Position numbers and translations under genes: made by a program. A stretch of DNA of 64,000 nucleotides from DASSUC01 sp035649895 (GTDB lineage Bacteria > Actinomycetota > Actinomycetes > Mycobacteriales > Micromonosporaceae): contig DASRIS010000181.1 of assembly GCA_035649895.1 (NCBI GenBank), forward strand, positions 1-64,000, written 5' to 3'. A model generated the notes under the pieces. It was not told where the DNA came from. It saw only the letters and a list, made by a program, of their open reading frames with translations, and ran no database searches. Shown in pieces: positions 43,187 to 51,960 of the stretch; within the stretch, counting starts at the first letter, position 1, and each line of letters starts with the position of its first letter.

Positions 43187-44059
43187 TCAGTCGTCGCCGC
43201 GCAGGTAGCTGAGCAGGCGCAGGATCTCCAGGTACATCCAGATCAGGCCGACCAGGATGCCGAAGGCGCAGGCCCATGCGTACTGCTGCGGCAGACCCTG
43301 CCGCACGCCCTCCTCGATCTGTGCGAAGTCGAGGATGAAGCTGAGCGCTGCGAACGCGATGATGACGAGGCTGAAGATGATCGCCAGCGGACCGCCGCTG
43401 CGCAGGCCGGTGTCCACACCGAACAGGGACAGCACGAAGTTCACCAGGATCACCGCGAGCACGCCGACGATGCCGCCGATGACGAACCGGACGAACTTCG
43501 GCGTGGCCCGGATGACCTTGGCCTTGTAGAGCATCGCCATCAGGAAGAACACGCCGAACGTGGCGACCGCCGCCTGGAGCACGATGCCTTCGAAGCCGGC
43601 GATGTTCTCGTAGTAGTCGCTGACCAGGCCGACGAACACCCCTTCGACCACGGCGTAGGCGCCGATCAGCAGCGGGTTGGTGAGCCGCGCGAAGGCGATG
43701 ACCAGGCCGAGCACCAGCCCGACCAGGGCGGCGCCGATCCAGACCGGTAGCAGCAGCCGGTCCGGCACCAGCACCCAGGCGAGCGCGCCCGACAGGCCGG
43801 TCAGGGCCAGCAGGCCCACGGTACGGACCACGACGTCGTCGATGGTCATCGGCCGGGTGGCCGGTGGCGCTGCGGGCGGGTAGCCCTCGGCGGCTGGGTA
43901 CCCGCCGGGCTGCCCGTAGCCAGGCTGCGCGTAGCCGTACTGCCCGTAGCCGGGCTGGCCGTACCCAGGCTGCGCGTAGCCCGGCTGCGCGTGACCGCCG
44001 GCGCGCTGCTGCGCCGAGGTCTCGCTCAGTCGGCTGAGCACGGGGTTAGAAGTCTTCAC
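43187..44059 (-). CDS. Bax inhibitor-1/YccA-family membrane protein
   Basis: A 290-residue polytopic protein. The N-terminal ~65 residues are Gly/Tyr/Gln/Pro repeats (PGYGQPGYG-type). They are followed by about seven membrane helices from VVVRTVGLLALTGLSGALAW to CAFGILVGLIWMYLEI, with YYENIAGFEG and the acidic AALSFILDFAQIEEGV characteristic of the actinobacterial BaxI_1 (PF12811) group, which may conduct Ca2+ or H+. GTG 44059 follows AGGAAGG. Physiological role is unknown. Confidence 0.88.
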   Translation of the reverse strand: MKTSNPVLSRLSETSAQQRAGGHAQPGYAQPGYGQPGYGQYGYAQPGYGQPGGYPAAEGYPPAAPPATRPMTIDDVVVRTVGLLALTGLSGALAWVLVPDRLLLPVWIGAALVGLVLGLVIAFARLTNPLLIGAYAVVEGVFVGLVSDYYENIAGFEGIVLQAAVATFGVFFLMAMLYKAKVIRATPKFVRFVIGGIVGVLAVILVNFVLSLFGVDTGLRSGGPLAIIFSLVIIAFAALSFILDFAQIEEGVRQGLPQQYAWACAFGILVGLIWMYLEILRLLSYLRGDD

Positions 44060-44139
44060 CGAAAGCCTTCCTCGTTGCGGTCCTCGTCCGGCCGCGGGCC
44101 GGACCTCCAAGGAGCTGTGTCAAGGGTAACCGGGAACGG

Positions 44140-45414
44140 CTACCGCGGAGGCTGTGGCGCGGGGGCCGCGCGGTCCTCGCCGTGGCTGGCGCGCAGCGCG
44201 GGCGCGGCCTCGTCCAGGTCGAGGAAGGCCGGCACGCCGAGGGAGAGCCGGCCGAGGTACTGCCGCGACGCGAACCGGGTGGGCGGGTGGAAGTGGATGG
44301 CCTGGGCGTCCCGCCACAGCCGGGTCAGCCGCGAGGCCCGGCTGTACGCCACCCCGCCGCAGCTCTCCGCGACCGCCGCCACCGCGGCCGGCACCACCCC
44401 GACGCTGTGCTGCTTGACGGCTATCGCGGCCGGCAGCAGCCGTTCCGGGTCGGCGCCGGCGTCCATGGCCCTGGCCAGGCCGACCACGGCCGCGCCGAGG
44501 GTCAGCAGCGCTCCGACCTGGTCCCCGACCACCCCCTGGAAGCTGGGCGACTCGGCCCGGCTGGCGTCGAGGTGGGCCACCCGCACCCGCCCCATCAGCT
44601 CACGCGCCTCGTCCAGCACCGACTGGGCCACCCCGAGGTAGCTGGCCGTGGTGGTCAGGCAGAACCAGACGATCCCGGCGGCCACCACGTCGTCGTTGTC
44701 GCCGCCCACCGGGCTGCGGTAGAAGACCAGGTCGTCCGGGATGACGCAGTCGGTGAGCCGGAGCGTGTCCGAGGCCGACCCGCGCATGCCCAGGGTGTCC
44801 CAGGTGCGCTCCACCGACAGCCCCGGCGCGTTCGTCGGCAGCAGCGCCACCAGCAGCTCCTCCGGCCCGTACGCCGGGTCGGTCTGGAGCTGGAGGCAGA
44901 CCAGGTCGGCCTCTGCCGCCAGGGAGCACGGCGACTTGACCCCGGACACCCGCCATCCACCGTCCACCGGGACGGCGCGCAGCGTCGAGCGGACCACCGA
45001 GCCGGCCAGGTTGGGCTCGGCGAACGCCGAGGCCAGCAGCCGGTTCTGCCGCGCGATCGCCTCCAGGAGCAGCCAGGACACGTCGGTACGGCGCCGCCAG
45101 TGCTCGACCATGAGGCCCACCGAGAACAGGTGCATGTTCACCGCGACCGCAAGCCCCGGATCGGCCATGGCGATGAGCCGCTGCACCGCGCAGCACTCCA
45201 CCAGCGACCCTCCGGCGCCGCAGAACTGCGCCGGCACCGGCAGGCCGGGGTAGCCCGCCTCGCGCAGCGCGGCGAGGCTGCCCTCGCCCACCCGCGCCAC
45301 CGCGTCGGCGCCCGCCGCTGCCTGCTCGAGCGCTTCCAGCAGCTCCTTGGGCGCGAAGTGGGCCACGTCGGGCCAGAGCGAGTCGCCGAGCGCGCGGCCT
45401 GCCGGCACGGCCAT
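44140..45414 (-). CDS. acyl-CoA dehydrogenase-like flavoprotein
   Basis: A 424-residue member of the acyl-CoA dehydrogenase fold, more divergent than the enzyme at 7.4 kb. Visible blocks are the N-terminal AREAGYPGLPVPAQFCGAGG, SAFAEPNLAGSVVRSTLRAV (flavin region), and TWDTLGMRGSASDTLRLTDC. The last block resembles DszC/HpaB-like and other flavin-dependent hydroxylase or dehydrogenase relatives. The canonical catalytic Glu is not evident, so it may oxidise something other than an acyl-CoA. ATG 45414 follows GGAG at eight bases. It lies 146 bp after pgi and is the probable last gene of the long minus-strand operon. Confidence 0.75.
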   Translation of the reverse strand: MAVPAGRALGDSLWPDVAHFAPKELLEALEQAAAGADAVARVGEGSLAALREAGYPGLPVPAQFCGAGGSLVECCAVQRLIAMADPGLAVAVNMHLFSVGLMVEHWRRRTDVSWLLLEAIARQNRLLASAFAEPNLAGSVVRSTLRAVPVDGGWRVSGVKSPCSLAAEADLVCLQLQTDPAYGPEELLVALLPTNAPGLSVERTWDTLGMRGSASDTLRLTDCVIPDDLVFYRSPVGGDNDDVVAAGIVWFCLTTTASYLGVAQSVLDEARELMGRVRVAHLDASRAESPSFQGVVGDQVGALLTLGAAVVGLARAMDAGADPERLLPAAIAVKQHSVGVVPAAVAAVAESCGGVAYSRASRLTRLWRDAQAIHFHPPTRFASRQYLGRLSLGVPAFLDLDEAAPALRASHGEDRAAPAPQPPR

Positions 45415-45503
45415 GGTCAGCACTCCGATCGTGGTCAGTCAGGTCGGTCCTGGCGCCTGATGGTCGGTCAGGGCGCCACCCAGCAGCTCAGTCGGTGTCC
45501 CCC

Positions 45504-45613
45504 GGTCAGCCGGTGCGCCCCCGGGCGGTCCGGTCAGTCGGCGCGCCCCAGGTGGTCCGGTCAGTCGGCGCGCCCCAGGTGGTCCGGTCGTTCGGTGCGC
45601 CCCAGGGTTGTCC
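45504..45613. repeat. 27-bp tandem repeat spanning the end of pgi
   Basis: Four copies at 45504-45531, 45532-45558, 45559-45585 and 45586-45613. The middle two are identical (GGTCAGTCGGCGCGCCCCAG plus GTGGTCC). The pgi stop at 45561 falls in the third copy, so the last codons of pgi are repeat-encoded. Confidence 0.88.
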
Positions 45614-47294
45614 GGTACCACCGGACCAGCTCGGTGGTTGAGGAGTCCAGCGACGGCGGGACCTCAGGTGGCTCCGCGCCGAGCAGAGGGGCGATCTGGG
45701 TGGCCACCGCCTTGCCCAGCTCGACCCCCCACTGGTCGAAGCAGTTCACGCCCCACACCACACCCTTGACGAAGACGGTGTGCTCGTAGAGCGCCACCAG
45801 CTGGCCGAGCGTCGCCGGGGTTAACCGGGGCGCCAGGATGGTCGACGTCGGCTGGTTGCCGGGCATCACCCGGTGCGGCACCACGGCCGGGTCCGACCCT
45901 TCGGCCGCAACCTCCTCAGCGGTACGCCCGAAGGCCAGCACCGCGGTCTGCGCGAGCAGGTTCGCCAGGAACAGGTCGTAGTCGCCACCGTCCACACCGC
46001 CACCGTCCACACCGCCACCGTCCACACCGTGGCCACCGCCCACACCGTGGCTGCCGGCGGCACCGCCGGACGGCTCGGCGAAGCCGATGAAGTCCGCTGG
46101 CACCGGCCAGGTGCCCTGGTGCAGCAGCTGGTAGAAGGCGTGTTGGCCGTTGGTGCCGGGCTCACCCCAGTAGATCTCACCGGTGGTGGTGGTCACCGGC
46201 GAGCCGTCCCGGCGTACCCGCTTGCCCGTGCTCTCCATGGTCAGCTGCTGCAGGTACGCGGGGAACCGGCGCAGCCGGCTGCTGTACGGCAGCACCGCAT
46301 GCGTCTGCGCGCCGAGGAAGTTGGCGCACCACACGCCGAGCAGCCCTTGCAGGACCGGCATGTTGGCGGCGAACGGGGCGGTGCGGAAGTGCTCGTCCAT
46401 GGTGTGCAGCCCGGCGAGCAGGCCGGCGAAGCTCTCCCGGCCGATCCCGGCCATCAGCGCCAGCCCGATCGCCGAGTCGAACGAGTAGCGCCCGCCCACC
46501 CACTCGAACGTCGGGAAGGTCAGCTCCGGCTCGATGCCGAAGCCGCGTACCCGGTCGGTGTTCGCCGACACCCCGGCGAAGTGGCGGGCGGCGACCTCGG
46601 GTCCGGTGCCGAGCGCCGCCTCGAGCCAGCGCCGGGCGGACTCGGCGTTGCGCAGCGTCTCGATGGTGGTGAACGTCTTGGAGGAGACTACGAAGAGCGT
46701 CTCCGCCGGGTCCAGGCCGGCGACCGCGTCCTGCAGGTCGGTCGGGTCCAGGTTGGACACGAACCGGCACCGCACCCCCGGCTGGTGGTAGTCGGCCAGG
46801 GCCACGTACGCCATCAGCGGGCCGAGGTCGGACCCGCCGATGCCGATGTTGACCACGTTGCGGACCGGGCGGCCGGTGGCCCCGGGCAGCTCACCGGCCT
46901 GGATGCGGTCGGTCAGCTCGCCCATCCGGTCCAGGGCCTGGTGGACCTCGGCGACCACGTCCCGCCCGTCCACCACGAGGTCGGCCGATGGCGGCAGCCG
47001 CAGCGCGATGTGCAGCGCCGGCCGGTCCTCGCTGGTGTTGACGTGCTCACCGGCGTACATCGCGTCGATGGCGGCGCGCAGGCCGGCCCGCTCGGCGAGC
47101 GCCACGAGCAGGTCGAGGGTCTGCCGGGTCACCCGGTGCTTGGCGTAGTCCAGGTACAGGTCACCGGCTTGCACGGTGAGCTCGGTGCCGCGGGCCGGGT
47201 CGGCGGCGAACAGCTCCCGCAGGTGCCGGTGCTCCACCTCGCCCCGGTGCTTGACCAGCGCGGCCCACTCCTCAGTGGTGGTGATGTCCTCCAC
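45561..47294 (-). CDS. pgi: glucose-6-phosphate isomerase with Gly/Asp-rich insert
   Basis: A 577-residue phosphoglucose isomerase. It has NIGIGGSDLGPLMAYVAL, VVSSKTFTTIETLRNA, GGRYSFDSAIGLALM, the catalytic Glu in QLTMESTGKRV, His in NGQHAFYQLLHQGT and Lys in CFDQWGVELGK. Between FIGFAEPS and YDLFLANLLAQ (about residues 408-437) is an extra HGVDGGGVDGGGVDGG-type segment from three perfect 15-bp repeats at 45984-46028, unusual for this enzyme. GTG 47294 follows GGGAGG at seven bases; ATG 47309 is possible. Its position inside the operon suggests a dedicated supply of fructose- or glucose-6-phosphate. Confidence 0.9.
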   Translation of the reverse strand: MEDITTTEEWAALVKHRGEVEHRHLRELFAADPARGTELTVQAGDLYLDYAKHRVTRQTLDLLVALAERAGLRAAIDAMYAGEHVNTSEDRPALHIALRLPPSADLVVDGRDVVAEVHQALDRMGELTDRIQAGELPGATGRPVRNVVNIGIGGSDLGPLMAYVALADYHQPGVRCRFVSNLDPTDLQDAVAGLDPAETLFVVSSKTFTTIETLRNAESARRWLEAALGTGPEVAARHFAGVSANTDRVRGFGIEPELTFPTFEWVGGRYSFDSAIGLALMAGIGRESFAGLLAGLHTMDEHFRTAPFAANMPVLQGLLGVWCANFLGAQTHAVLPYSSRLRRFPAYLQQLTMESTGKRVRRDGSPVTTTTGEIYWGEPGTNGQHAFYQLLHQGTWPVPADFIGFAEPSGGAAGSHGVGGGHGVDGGGVDGGGVDGGDYDLFLANLLAQTAVLAFGRTAEEVAAEGSDPAVVPHRVMPGNQPTSTILAPRLTPATLGQLVALYEHTVFVKGVVWGVNCFDQWGVELGKAVATQIAPLLGAEPPEVPPSLDSSTTELVRWYRTTLGRTERPDHLGRAD

Positions 47295-47323
47295 GGCGAT
47301 GCCTCCCATCTCGGTGCGCCGGT

Positions 47324-48700
47324 TCACGGGACGGTCACGGCTCGCCGCGGCAGCCGTCTCGCGGCGACCAGCAACGGGACCAGTACCCCGGCGAACGCCA
47401 GTAGTACCAGCGCGGCGACCGCCGGCACCGCCACGCCGGCCTGCGCCGCGCGGGCGAGCGCGAGCCCGCTGGCCGCGGTGACGATCGAGGTCGCGGCGGA
47501 CTCCGCCACCCGCATGCCCGCTGAGGCGGTGCCGCGGGCCGCCTCGCCCGCCGCGTCGAGCACGATCACGTTGAGCGCCGTCACGCCCAGGCCGACGCCG
47601 AGCCCGGCGACGACCCAACCCAGGAAAACGTACGCCACCGGGCGGTCCGCGGGCAGGCCGGCCGCTGTGGTGGCCATGCCGGCGACCACGAACACGACGC
47701 CGGCCACCACAACCCGTACCGGCTCGATGCGGTTGAGCCACGGGCGGGTGAACATCAGCCCGCTGATGCTGAACCCGACCACCCCGCCGGAGAGCGCCAG
47801 CCCAGCGCCGGCCGTGGTGTAGCCGCGCCCGTCGGCGAGGCTGAGCGGGATCAGGTACTGCACCCCGATGAACGGGGCAGCGACCACGCCGCGTACCAGC
47901 ACCGCGGCGGGCAGGCCGGGCGCGCACCGCAGCGCGCCGGATGGCAGCAGCACCGCGGCCCCGGCCAGGATCGCGAGCACCGCGGCGCCGAGCACGGCCC
48001 AGGTGAGCGCGGCGGGCAGCGTACGGACGTTGAGCACGGCGAGCACCCCGGCCGCCAGGGCGAGCGCGGCCAGGAACCGCCGCCCGGCCCGCAGCGGCTC
48101 GTCGCCGCCCGGCCGGCGCCGGCCGATCGCGCGCAGGCCGCGCGCCGCCAGCCCGAGCGCGGCCACCTCGAACAGCGGTACACCGAGCAGCACCGCCCGC
48201 CAGCTGGCCAGCTCCGCCACTGCCCCGGCCACCACCGGCCCGGCCAGCCCCGGCAACGCCCAGCACATGGCCAGGTAGCCGAGCAGCGCCCCGCGCCGCG
48301 CGGCCGGGTAGTAGCCGACCAGCACGTACACCGCGACGGTGACCAGCCCGGCCCCGGCGCCCTGCACCACCCGGCCGGCCAGCAGCCAGCCGAAGTACGG
48401 CGCGGTGCCGGCGAGGGTGAGCCCGGCGCCGTGCAGCACCGCGCCGGCCACGAAGGTGCCGGCCGGGCCTGCCGAACGCACCAGCACCGGGCCGGCGACC
48501 AGGCCGAGCAGCTCGGCCACTGCGTACAGGCCGAACACGAGCGGGTACCACGACCGCCCGCCGATGTCCGCGACGACCGCGGGCATCAGCGCCGAGGTGG
48601 CGGTCGCCTCGAACGAGGCCACCGCCACGGTCAGCGTCAACGCCAGCGTCATGCCGGTCCACCGCACGCTGGCGGTTGGGGCCGGCATGAGCTCGGTCAC
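47324..48700 (-). CDS. MFS drug/metabolite exporter
   Basis: A 458-residue major facilitator protein with about twelve to fourteen membrane helices. The N-half has ATSALMPAVVADIGG typical of drug:H+ antiporters, and GRVVQGAGAGLVTVAVYVLV matches MFS exporter motif regions. GTG 48700 overlaps the SRPBCC stop by four bases (GTGA). In a metabolic operon it most likely exports the product, but this is inference. Confidence 0.83.
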   Translation of the reverse strand: MTELMPAPTASVRWTGMTLALTLTVAVASFEATATSALMPAVVADIGGRSWYPLVFGLYAVAELLGLVAGPVLVRSAGPAGTFVAGAVLHGAGLTLAGTAPYFGWLLAGRVVQGAGAGLVTVAVYVLVGYYPAARRGALLGYLAMCWALPGLAGPVVAGAVAELASWRAVLLGVPLFEVAALGLAARGLRAIGRRRPGGDEPLRAGRRFLAALALAAGVLAVLNVRTLPAALTWAVLGAAVLAILAGAAVLLPSGALRCAPGLPAAVLVRGVVAAPFIGVQYLIPLSLADGRGYTTAGAGLALSGGVVGFSISGLMFTRPWLNRIEPVRVVVAGVVFVVAGMATTAAGLPADRPVAYVFLGWVVAGLGVGLGVTALNVIVLDAAGEAARGTASAGMRVAESAATSIVTAASGLALARAAQAGVAVPAVAALVLLAFAGVLVPLLVAARRLPRRAVTVP

Positions 48701-49131
48701 CGACGGGCCCGCTGCTGCAGGTGCTCCAGGATCGCCGTTGAGTTGTCCTCCAGCGCCAGGGCGGCGACCGGGTTGAGCATCTCGGCCAGCAGCGGGATGC
48801 CGATGTCGAAGTCCACCTCCAGCCGCAGCACGGTCAGCCCGTCCTGCTCACCGACCGCCCAGCTGCCGTTGAAGTAGGCCAGGTCACCCTCGAGCTGGCG
48901 GAACGTGATCGTCCGGGTGGCCTCGTCGATCAGCTCCTCCTCCTGCCACTCCAGGATCGAGCCCTTGAGCATCACCGACCACGAGCTGACCCGGCGCTCC
49001 GCCGACCACTCGTCGATCTTGATGTCCCGTACCACGTCCATATAGGACGGAAAGGACTCGATGTCCTTCAGCGCCTCCCAGACGAACGCGGCATCGGCGT
49101 CGCTGCGGTTCTCGGTGACGACGTTCGGCAT
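48697..49131 (-). CDS. SRPBCC (polyketide cyclase/COQ10-like) protein
   Basis: A 144-residue START/SRPBCC-fold protein: VWEALKDIESFPSYMDVV, WSVMLKGSILEWQEEELID, TFRQLEGDLAYFNGSW and a C-terminal helix LALEDNSTAILEHLQQRAR. Such proteins bind hydrophobic ligands or act as aromatase/cyclases in natural-product pathways. ATG 49131 follows GAGGAGA; nine bases separate it from the upstream gene and it overlaps the MFS gene downstream. Confidence 0.8.
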   Translation of the reverse strand: MPNVVTENRSDADAAFVWEALKDIESFPSYMDVVRDIKIDEWSAERRVSSWSVMLKGSILEWQEEELIDEATRTITFRQLEGDLAYFNGSWAVGEQDGLTVLRLEVDFDIGIPLLAEMLNPVAALALEDNSTAILEHLQQRARR

Positions 49132-49140
49132 CTTCTCTCC

Positions 49141-49719
49141 TCAGAGCACCCAGGTCATCCAGTCGATCGGCGGCAGGCCCAGCTGGGCGCGCAGCCGTTC
49201 CAGGTCCGCACCAATGCGGACGCTGGGGAAGAAGCCCTCGGCGGTACGGATCACCGGCATCTGGATGGGCAGCTCCCGCTCCAGCTCGGCCACTGCCGCA
49301 CGGACCCGCACCGCGGCGGCCTCGGCCGCGGCCCGGTCCGCCCGCCAGCTCGGCGGCAGCTCCCGCAGCAACCGACCTTCCGGGCCGCCGCCCGCGCCGT
49401 CCGGGCCACCGTCGGGTGCGCCGTCCGGGCCACCTTCGAGCGCACCGTCCGGGCCGCCCTGGCGGGCGCTGTGCGGGCCGCCCGCCAGGGCGAGGCGCAG
49501 GTCCAGGGCGCCCTCCGGGCACCGGCCGCGGTAGCCGGCGAGCACCAGCCGGGTGTACGCCGCCGCCCGCAGCGTGGACCGGCACGCCTCCACGCAGGTG
49601 GCCCAGTCCTCGTCGGCCAGGGCGGCGTCGATGTCACCGGCGGCGCTCTGCACCTCGTTGACGAAGACCCACGAGGCCGGAGCGCCCCGGGCCGCCACCT
49701 GCAGCGCGTCCATGGTCAT
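49141..49719 (-). CDS. unknown protein coupled to the nucleotidyltransferase
   Basis: A 192-residue protein of unknown family. The N-terminal half is helical (AGDIDAALADEDWATCVEAC, then STLRAAAYTRLVLAGY), the middle is a repeat-derived GGPDGALEGGPDGAPDGG linker, and the C-terminal half has a helix (AVRVRAAVAELEREL) and GFFPSVRIGADLERLRAQLG. The helical N-terminus next to a nucleotidyltransferase recalls HEPN partners, but no RxxxxH motif is present. ATG 49719 overlaps the previous stop (ATGA). Confidence 0.6.
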   Translation of the reverse strand: MTMDALQVAARGAPASWVFVNEVQSAAGDIDAALADEDWATCVEACRSTLRAAAYTRLVLAGYRGRCPEGALDLRLALAGGPHSARQGGPDGALEGGPDGAPDGGPDGAGGGPEGRLLRELPPSWRADRAAAEAAAVRVRAAVAELERELPIQMPVIRTAEGFFPSVRIGADLERLRAQLGLPPIDWMTWVL

Positions 49720-50684
49720 GCCGAGAGCCTTTCGCTGATCGCGTCCTCGTCCGTGGCCAGCAGCAGCAGGCCCGTGGTCACCGCGGTGAGCAGCTCGCCC
49801 GCGCCGCGCTCGCCGAGCACCGCCCGGCAGCTGCCGGACACCGCCGCCGGCGCGTCCTCCAGCCGGCCGAACTGCGTCAGCACGTACCTCCGCCGGCCGA
49901 TGCGGACCTCGGTGGCGTCCGGGTCGGGCTCCAGCCGGGTGACCTCGAGCGGGTCGAGCGTTGGCAGCCCCAGCTCGCCGAGGAGGCGGGCGGTGGCCTC
50001 CCCGCTGCGCGCCCGCGTCGCCGCGTCCACCAGGTTCTCGGGGAGCGCGGCCAGCCGCATCCGGGCCGGCAGCCACTTGTCGCCGGCCGGCAGCACACCG
50101 GCGCCGACGCAGGCCAGGTCGAGGATGGAGCGGGTGCACAGGGCCCAGGCCGGGCCGGGGTCGGCCCCGGACGCGGCGACCAGCTCCGCGGTCGCCCAGG
50201 CCAGCACGGTACGGCTGAGCGTGGCGCGCAGCAGGTGCGCGGTGACCAGCGCCTGGGCGGCCTCGTCGTAGACCGGTGGGGTGTCCGGCCGCAGCGGCAG
50301 CGCGGTGCACCACCGGGTGAGCCAGGTGCGGGGGCGCCGGTCCGGCGGTGCGGCCAGCGCGACGTCACCCAGCGCCGTGGCGACCGTCGCGGTGGACAGC
50401 CCGTCGAGCAGCCGGCCCGGCTCCTCGGCCGGGAAGTGCTCCACGTCGACCGGGGTCTGGCCGATGAAGAACAGGAACGGCGGGGTGGGCCGGGCCAGCC
50501 CCGGCACGAAAAGATGGATGTCCACATCGCTGCCGCGGTTACCCAGCACCTGGGCGAGCGAGCCGACAAGGTACGGCGTGCCGGCCTCCAGCACGCTGCC
50601 GCCGTGCGCGAGCAGGTCGGCCGGGGTTGTCCCGACCCGCGCCAGCGCCGCGTCGAGACTGGTTCCGACGAGCGTAGGGTCCAT
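49716..50684 (-). CDS. nucleotidyltransferase-fold protein
   Basis: A 322-residue protein with the pol-beta-type signature VGSLAQVLGNRGSDVDIHLF (GS...DxD) near residues 45-65 and a further acidic strand VDVEHFP as the third metal ligand. The remainder is mostly helical. It could transfer a nucleotidyl group to a small molecule or protein. ATG 50684 follows AAGGAGG at seven bases. It lies between the NDK-like gene and an unknown gene. Confidence 0.7.
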   Translation of the reverse strand: MDPTLVGTSLDAALARVGTTPADLLAHGGSVLEAGTPYLVGSLAQVLGNRGSDVDIHLFVPGLARPTPPFLFFIGQTPVDVEHFPAEEPGRLLDGLSTATVATALGDVALAAPPDRRPRTWLTRWCTALPLRPDTPPVYDEAAQALVTAHLLRATLSRTVLAWATAELVAASGADPGPAWALCTRSILDLACVGAGVLPAGDKWLPARMRLAALPENLVDAATRARSGEATARLLGELGLPTLDPLEVTRLEPDPDATEVRIGRRRYVLTQFGRLEDAPAAVSGSCRAVLGERGAGELLTAVTTGLLLLATDEDAISERLSA

Positions 50685-50717
50685 CGCGCTGCCTCCTTTC
50701 ACATCCGGGCCGTCACG

Positions 50718-51926
50718 TCACATCCGGACCGTCACGTACTGGGTCGACACGACCAGCCGCTCCCACGGGTCCACCGGCAGCCCGGCCTGGTCACAGGCGC
50801 ACCACAGCCGGTCGGCGTCGCCACGGTCGGCGAACAGCCCGGCCTCGACCTCGTCGAGCGCGTCGAGGAGCCGGTCAGCCACCGGGTCGGCGCCGGCCGG
50901 GACGCGGCACCGCAGCTTCGCGGTCACCGCCTGCCCGGCGAACCGGTGCCGGAAGCCCGCGAGCGCGGCGAGCGGCCGCCGGCTGTCCGCCGAGTCGAGC
51001 CAGGACGCCTGCGCGGTTAGGGTGCGGTCGACCGCGGACAGGTCGCTGTCGGGCGGGAGCCGGTTGGCCACCGCGGCCACGATCCGCCACCGCAGCGCGG
51101 TGGCGGTGTGTGCGAACGAGACGCCAGCCGGGCGCACCGCAACACCGGCTGCCAACCGGCGGTGGTCCGTGCCGAAGCGCACCGGGCCGCCCTCGGGAGA
51201 CCAGACCCGGCTCAGGGTCGCCTCGTCGAGCAGGATCGCGCACTCCCGGACCACGTCGGCGGTCTCCTCAGCGGAGTGCACCAGATTAATGATCTTGTTC
51301 ATCGCGCCCAGCTCGGTCCGCAGCTCCCCCGGGCGGCCCAGCCGCGGGTCCGACTTGCCTTTCAGCCCGGTGAGCCGGTCCGCGGCGGAGTCCGGGACCC
51401 TGGCCAGCAGGCGGTGCATGGCCGGCCCGCCGAGGGCGGCGCATGGCGGCACTGGTGCCGGCCCACCGCCCCAGTCCCGCGCCGCCGCTGGTGCGCTACC
51501 CCGGTCCCGCGCCGCCGCTGGCCCGCCGCCTCGGTCCCGCACCACCATCAGCAGCGAGGGGCCGGCGAGCAGCAGGTCCAGGATCAGCTGCCAGCGGTCC
51601 GGCCGGAACGTGGCGAGCTGGTAGCGCCACACCCGCCGTACCGTCTCCGGGGTGAACCGGACCAGCTGGCCGAGCACCACCTCGAACCCGGCGCCGGCCA
51701 GCAGCTCCACGCCCCGGTCGAGCTGGCCGGCGACCAGGCACCCCGGCGTGAAGATCACCAACCCGGTACGCTGGACCAGTGCCGGCCCGGCCGCTGCCGC
51801 AGCGGCGTCGACCGCCTGACAGCCCCGTACGAAGTCCGCGTCGGCCGGGTACCACCGGGCCTTCGCCGGGTCGCGGACCGGGCAGCCAGGCCACGCCGGT
51901 GCCGTGACGGCACTGTCCACGCTCAT
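50718..51926 (-). CDS. nucleoside-diphosphate-kinase-like protein
   Basis: A 402-residue protein whose central ~200 residues resemble the NDK fold: LVIFTPGCLVAGQLDRGVEL at the start where NDK has its TFxKPD region, and RPGELRTELGAMNKIINLVH followed by SAEETADVV where NDK has the PGTIRG...NxxHGSDS active site, with the catalytic-position His retained. A repeat-derived DRGGGPAAARDRGSAPAAA loop interrupts it. The C-terminal ~150 residues are unassigned. It may phosphorylate a diphosphate intermediate. ATG 51926 lies 34 bases after the kinase gene's stop. Confidence 0.6.
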   Translation of the reverse strand: MSVDSAVTAPAWPGCPVRDPAKARWYPADADFVRGCQAVDAAAAAAGPALVQRTGLVIFTPGCLVAGQLDRGVELLAGAGFEVVLGQLVRFTPETVRRVWRYQLATFRPDRWQLILDLLLAGPSLLMVVRDRGGGPAAARDRGSAPAAARDWGGGPAPVPPCAALGGPAMHRLLARVPDSAADRLTGLKGKSDPRLGRPGELRTELGAMNKIINLVHSAEETADVVRECAILLDEATLSRVWSPEGGPVRFGTDHRRLAAGVAVRPAGVSFAHTATALRWRIVAAVANRLPPDSDLSAVDRTLTAQASWLDSADSRRPLAALAGFRHRFAGQAVTAKLRCRVPAGADPVADRLLDALDEVEAGLFADRGDADRLWCACDQAGLPVDPWERLVVSTQYVTVRM

Positions 51927-51960
51927 CAGCCCGCCACGCCCGTCAGTCCCGCCACGCTCA

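Noticed and set aside
45504..45613. CRISPR-like repeats
   Set aside because: Copies are directly adjacent with no spacers, partly coding, and no cas genes are present.
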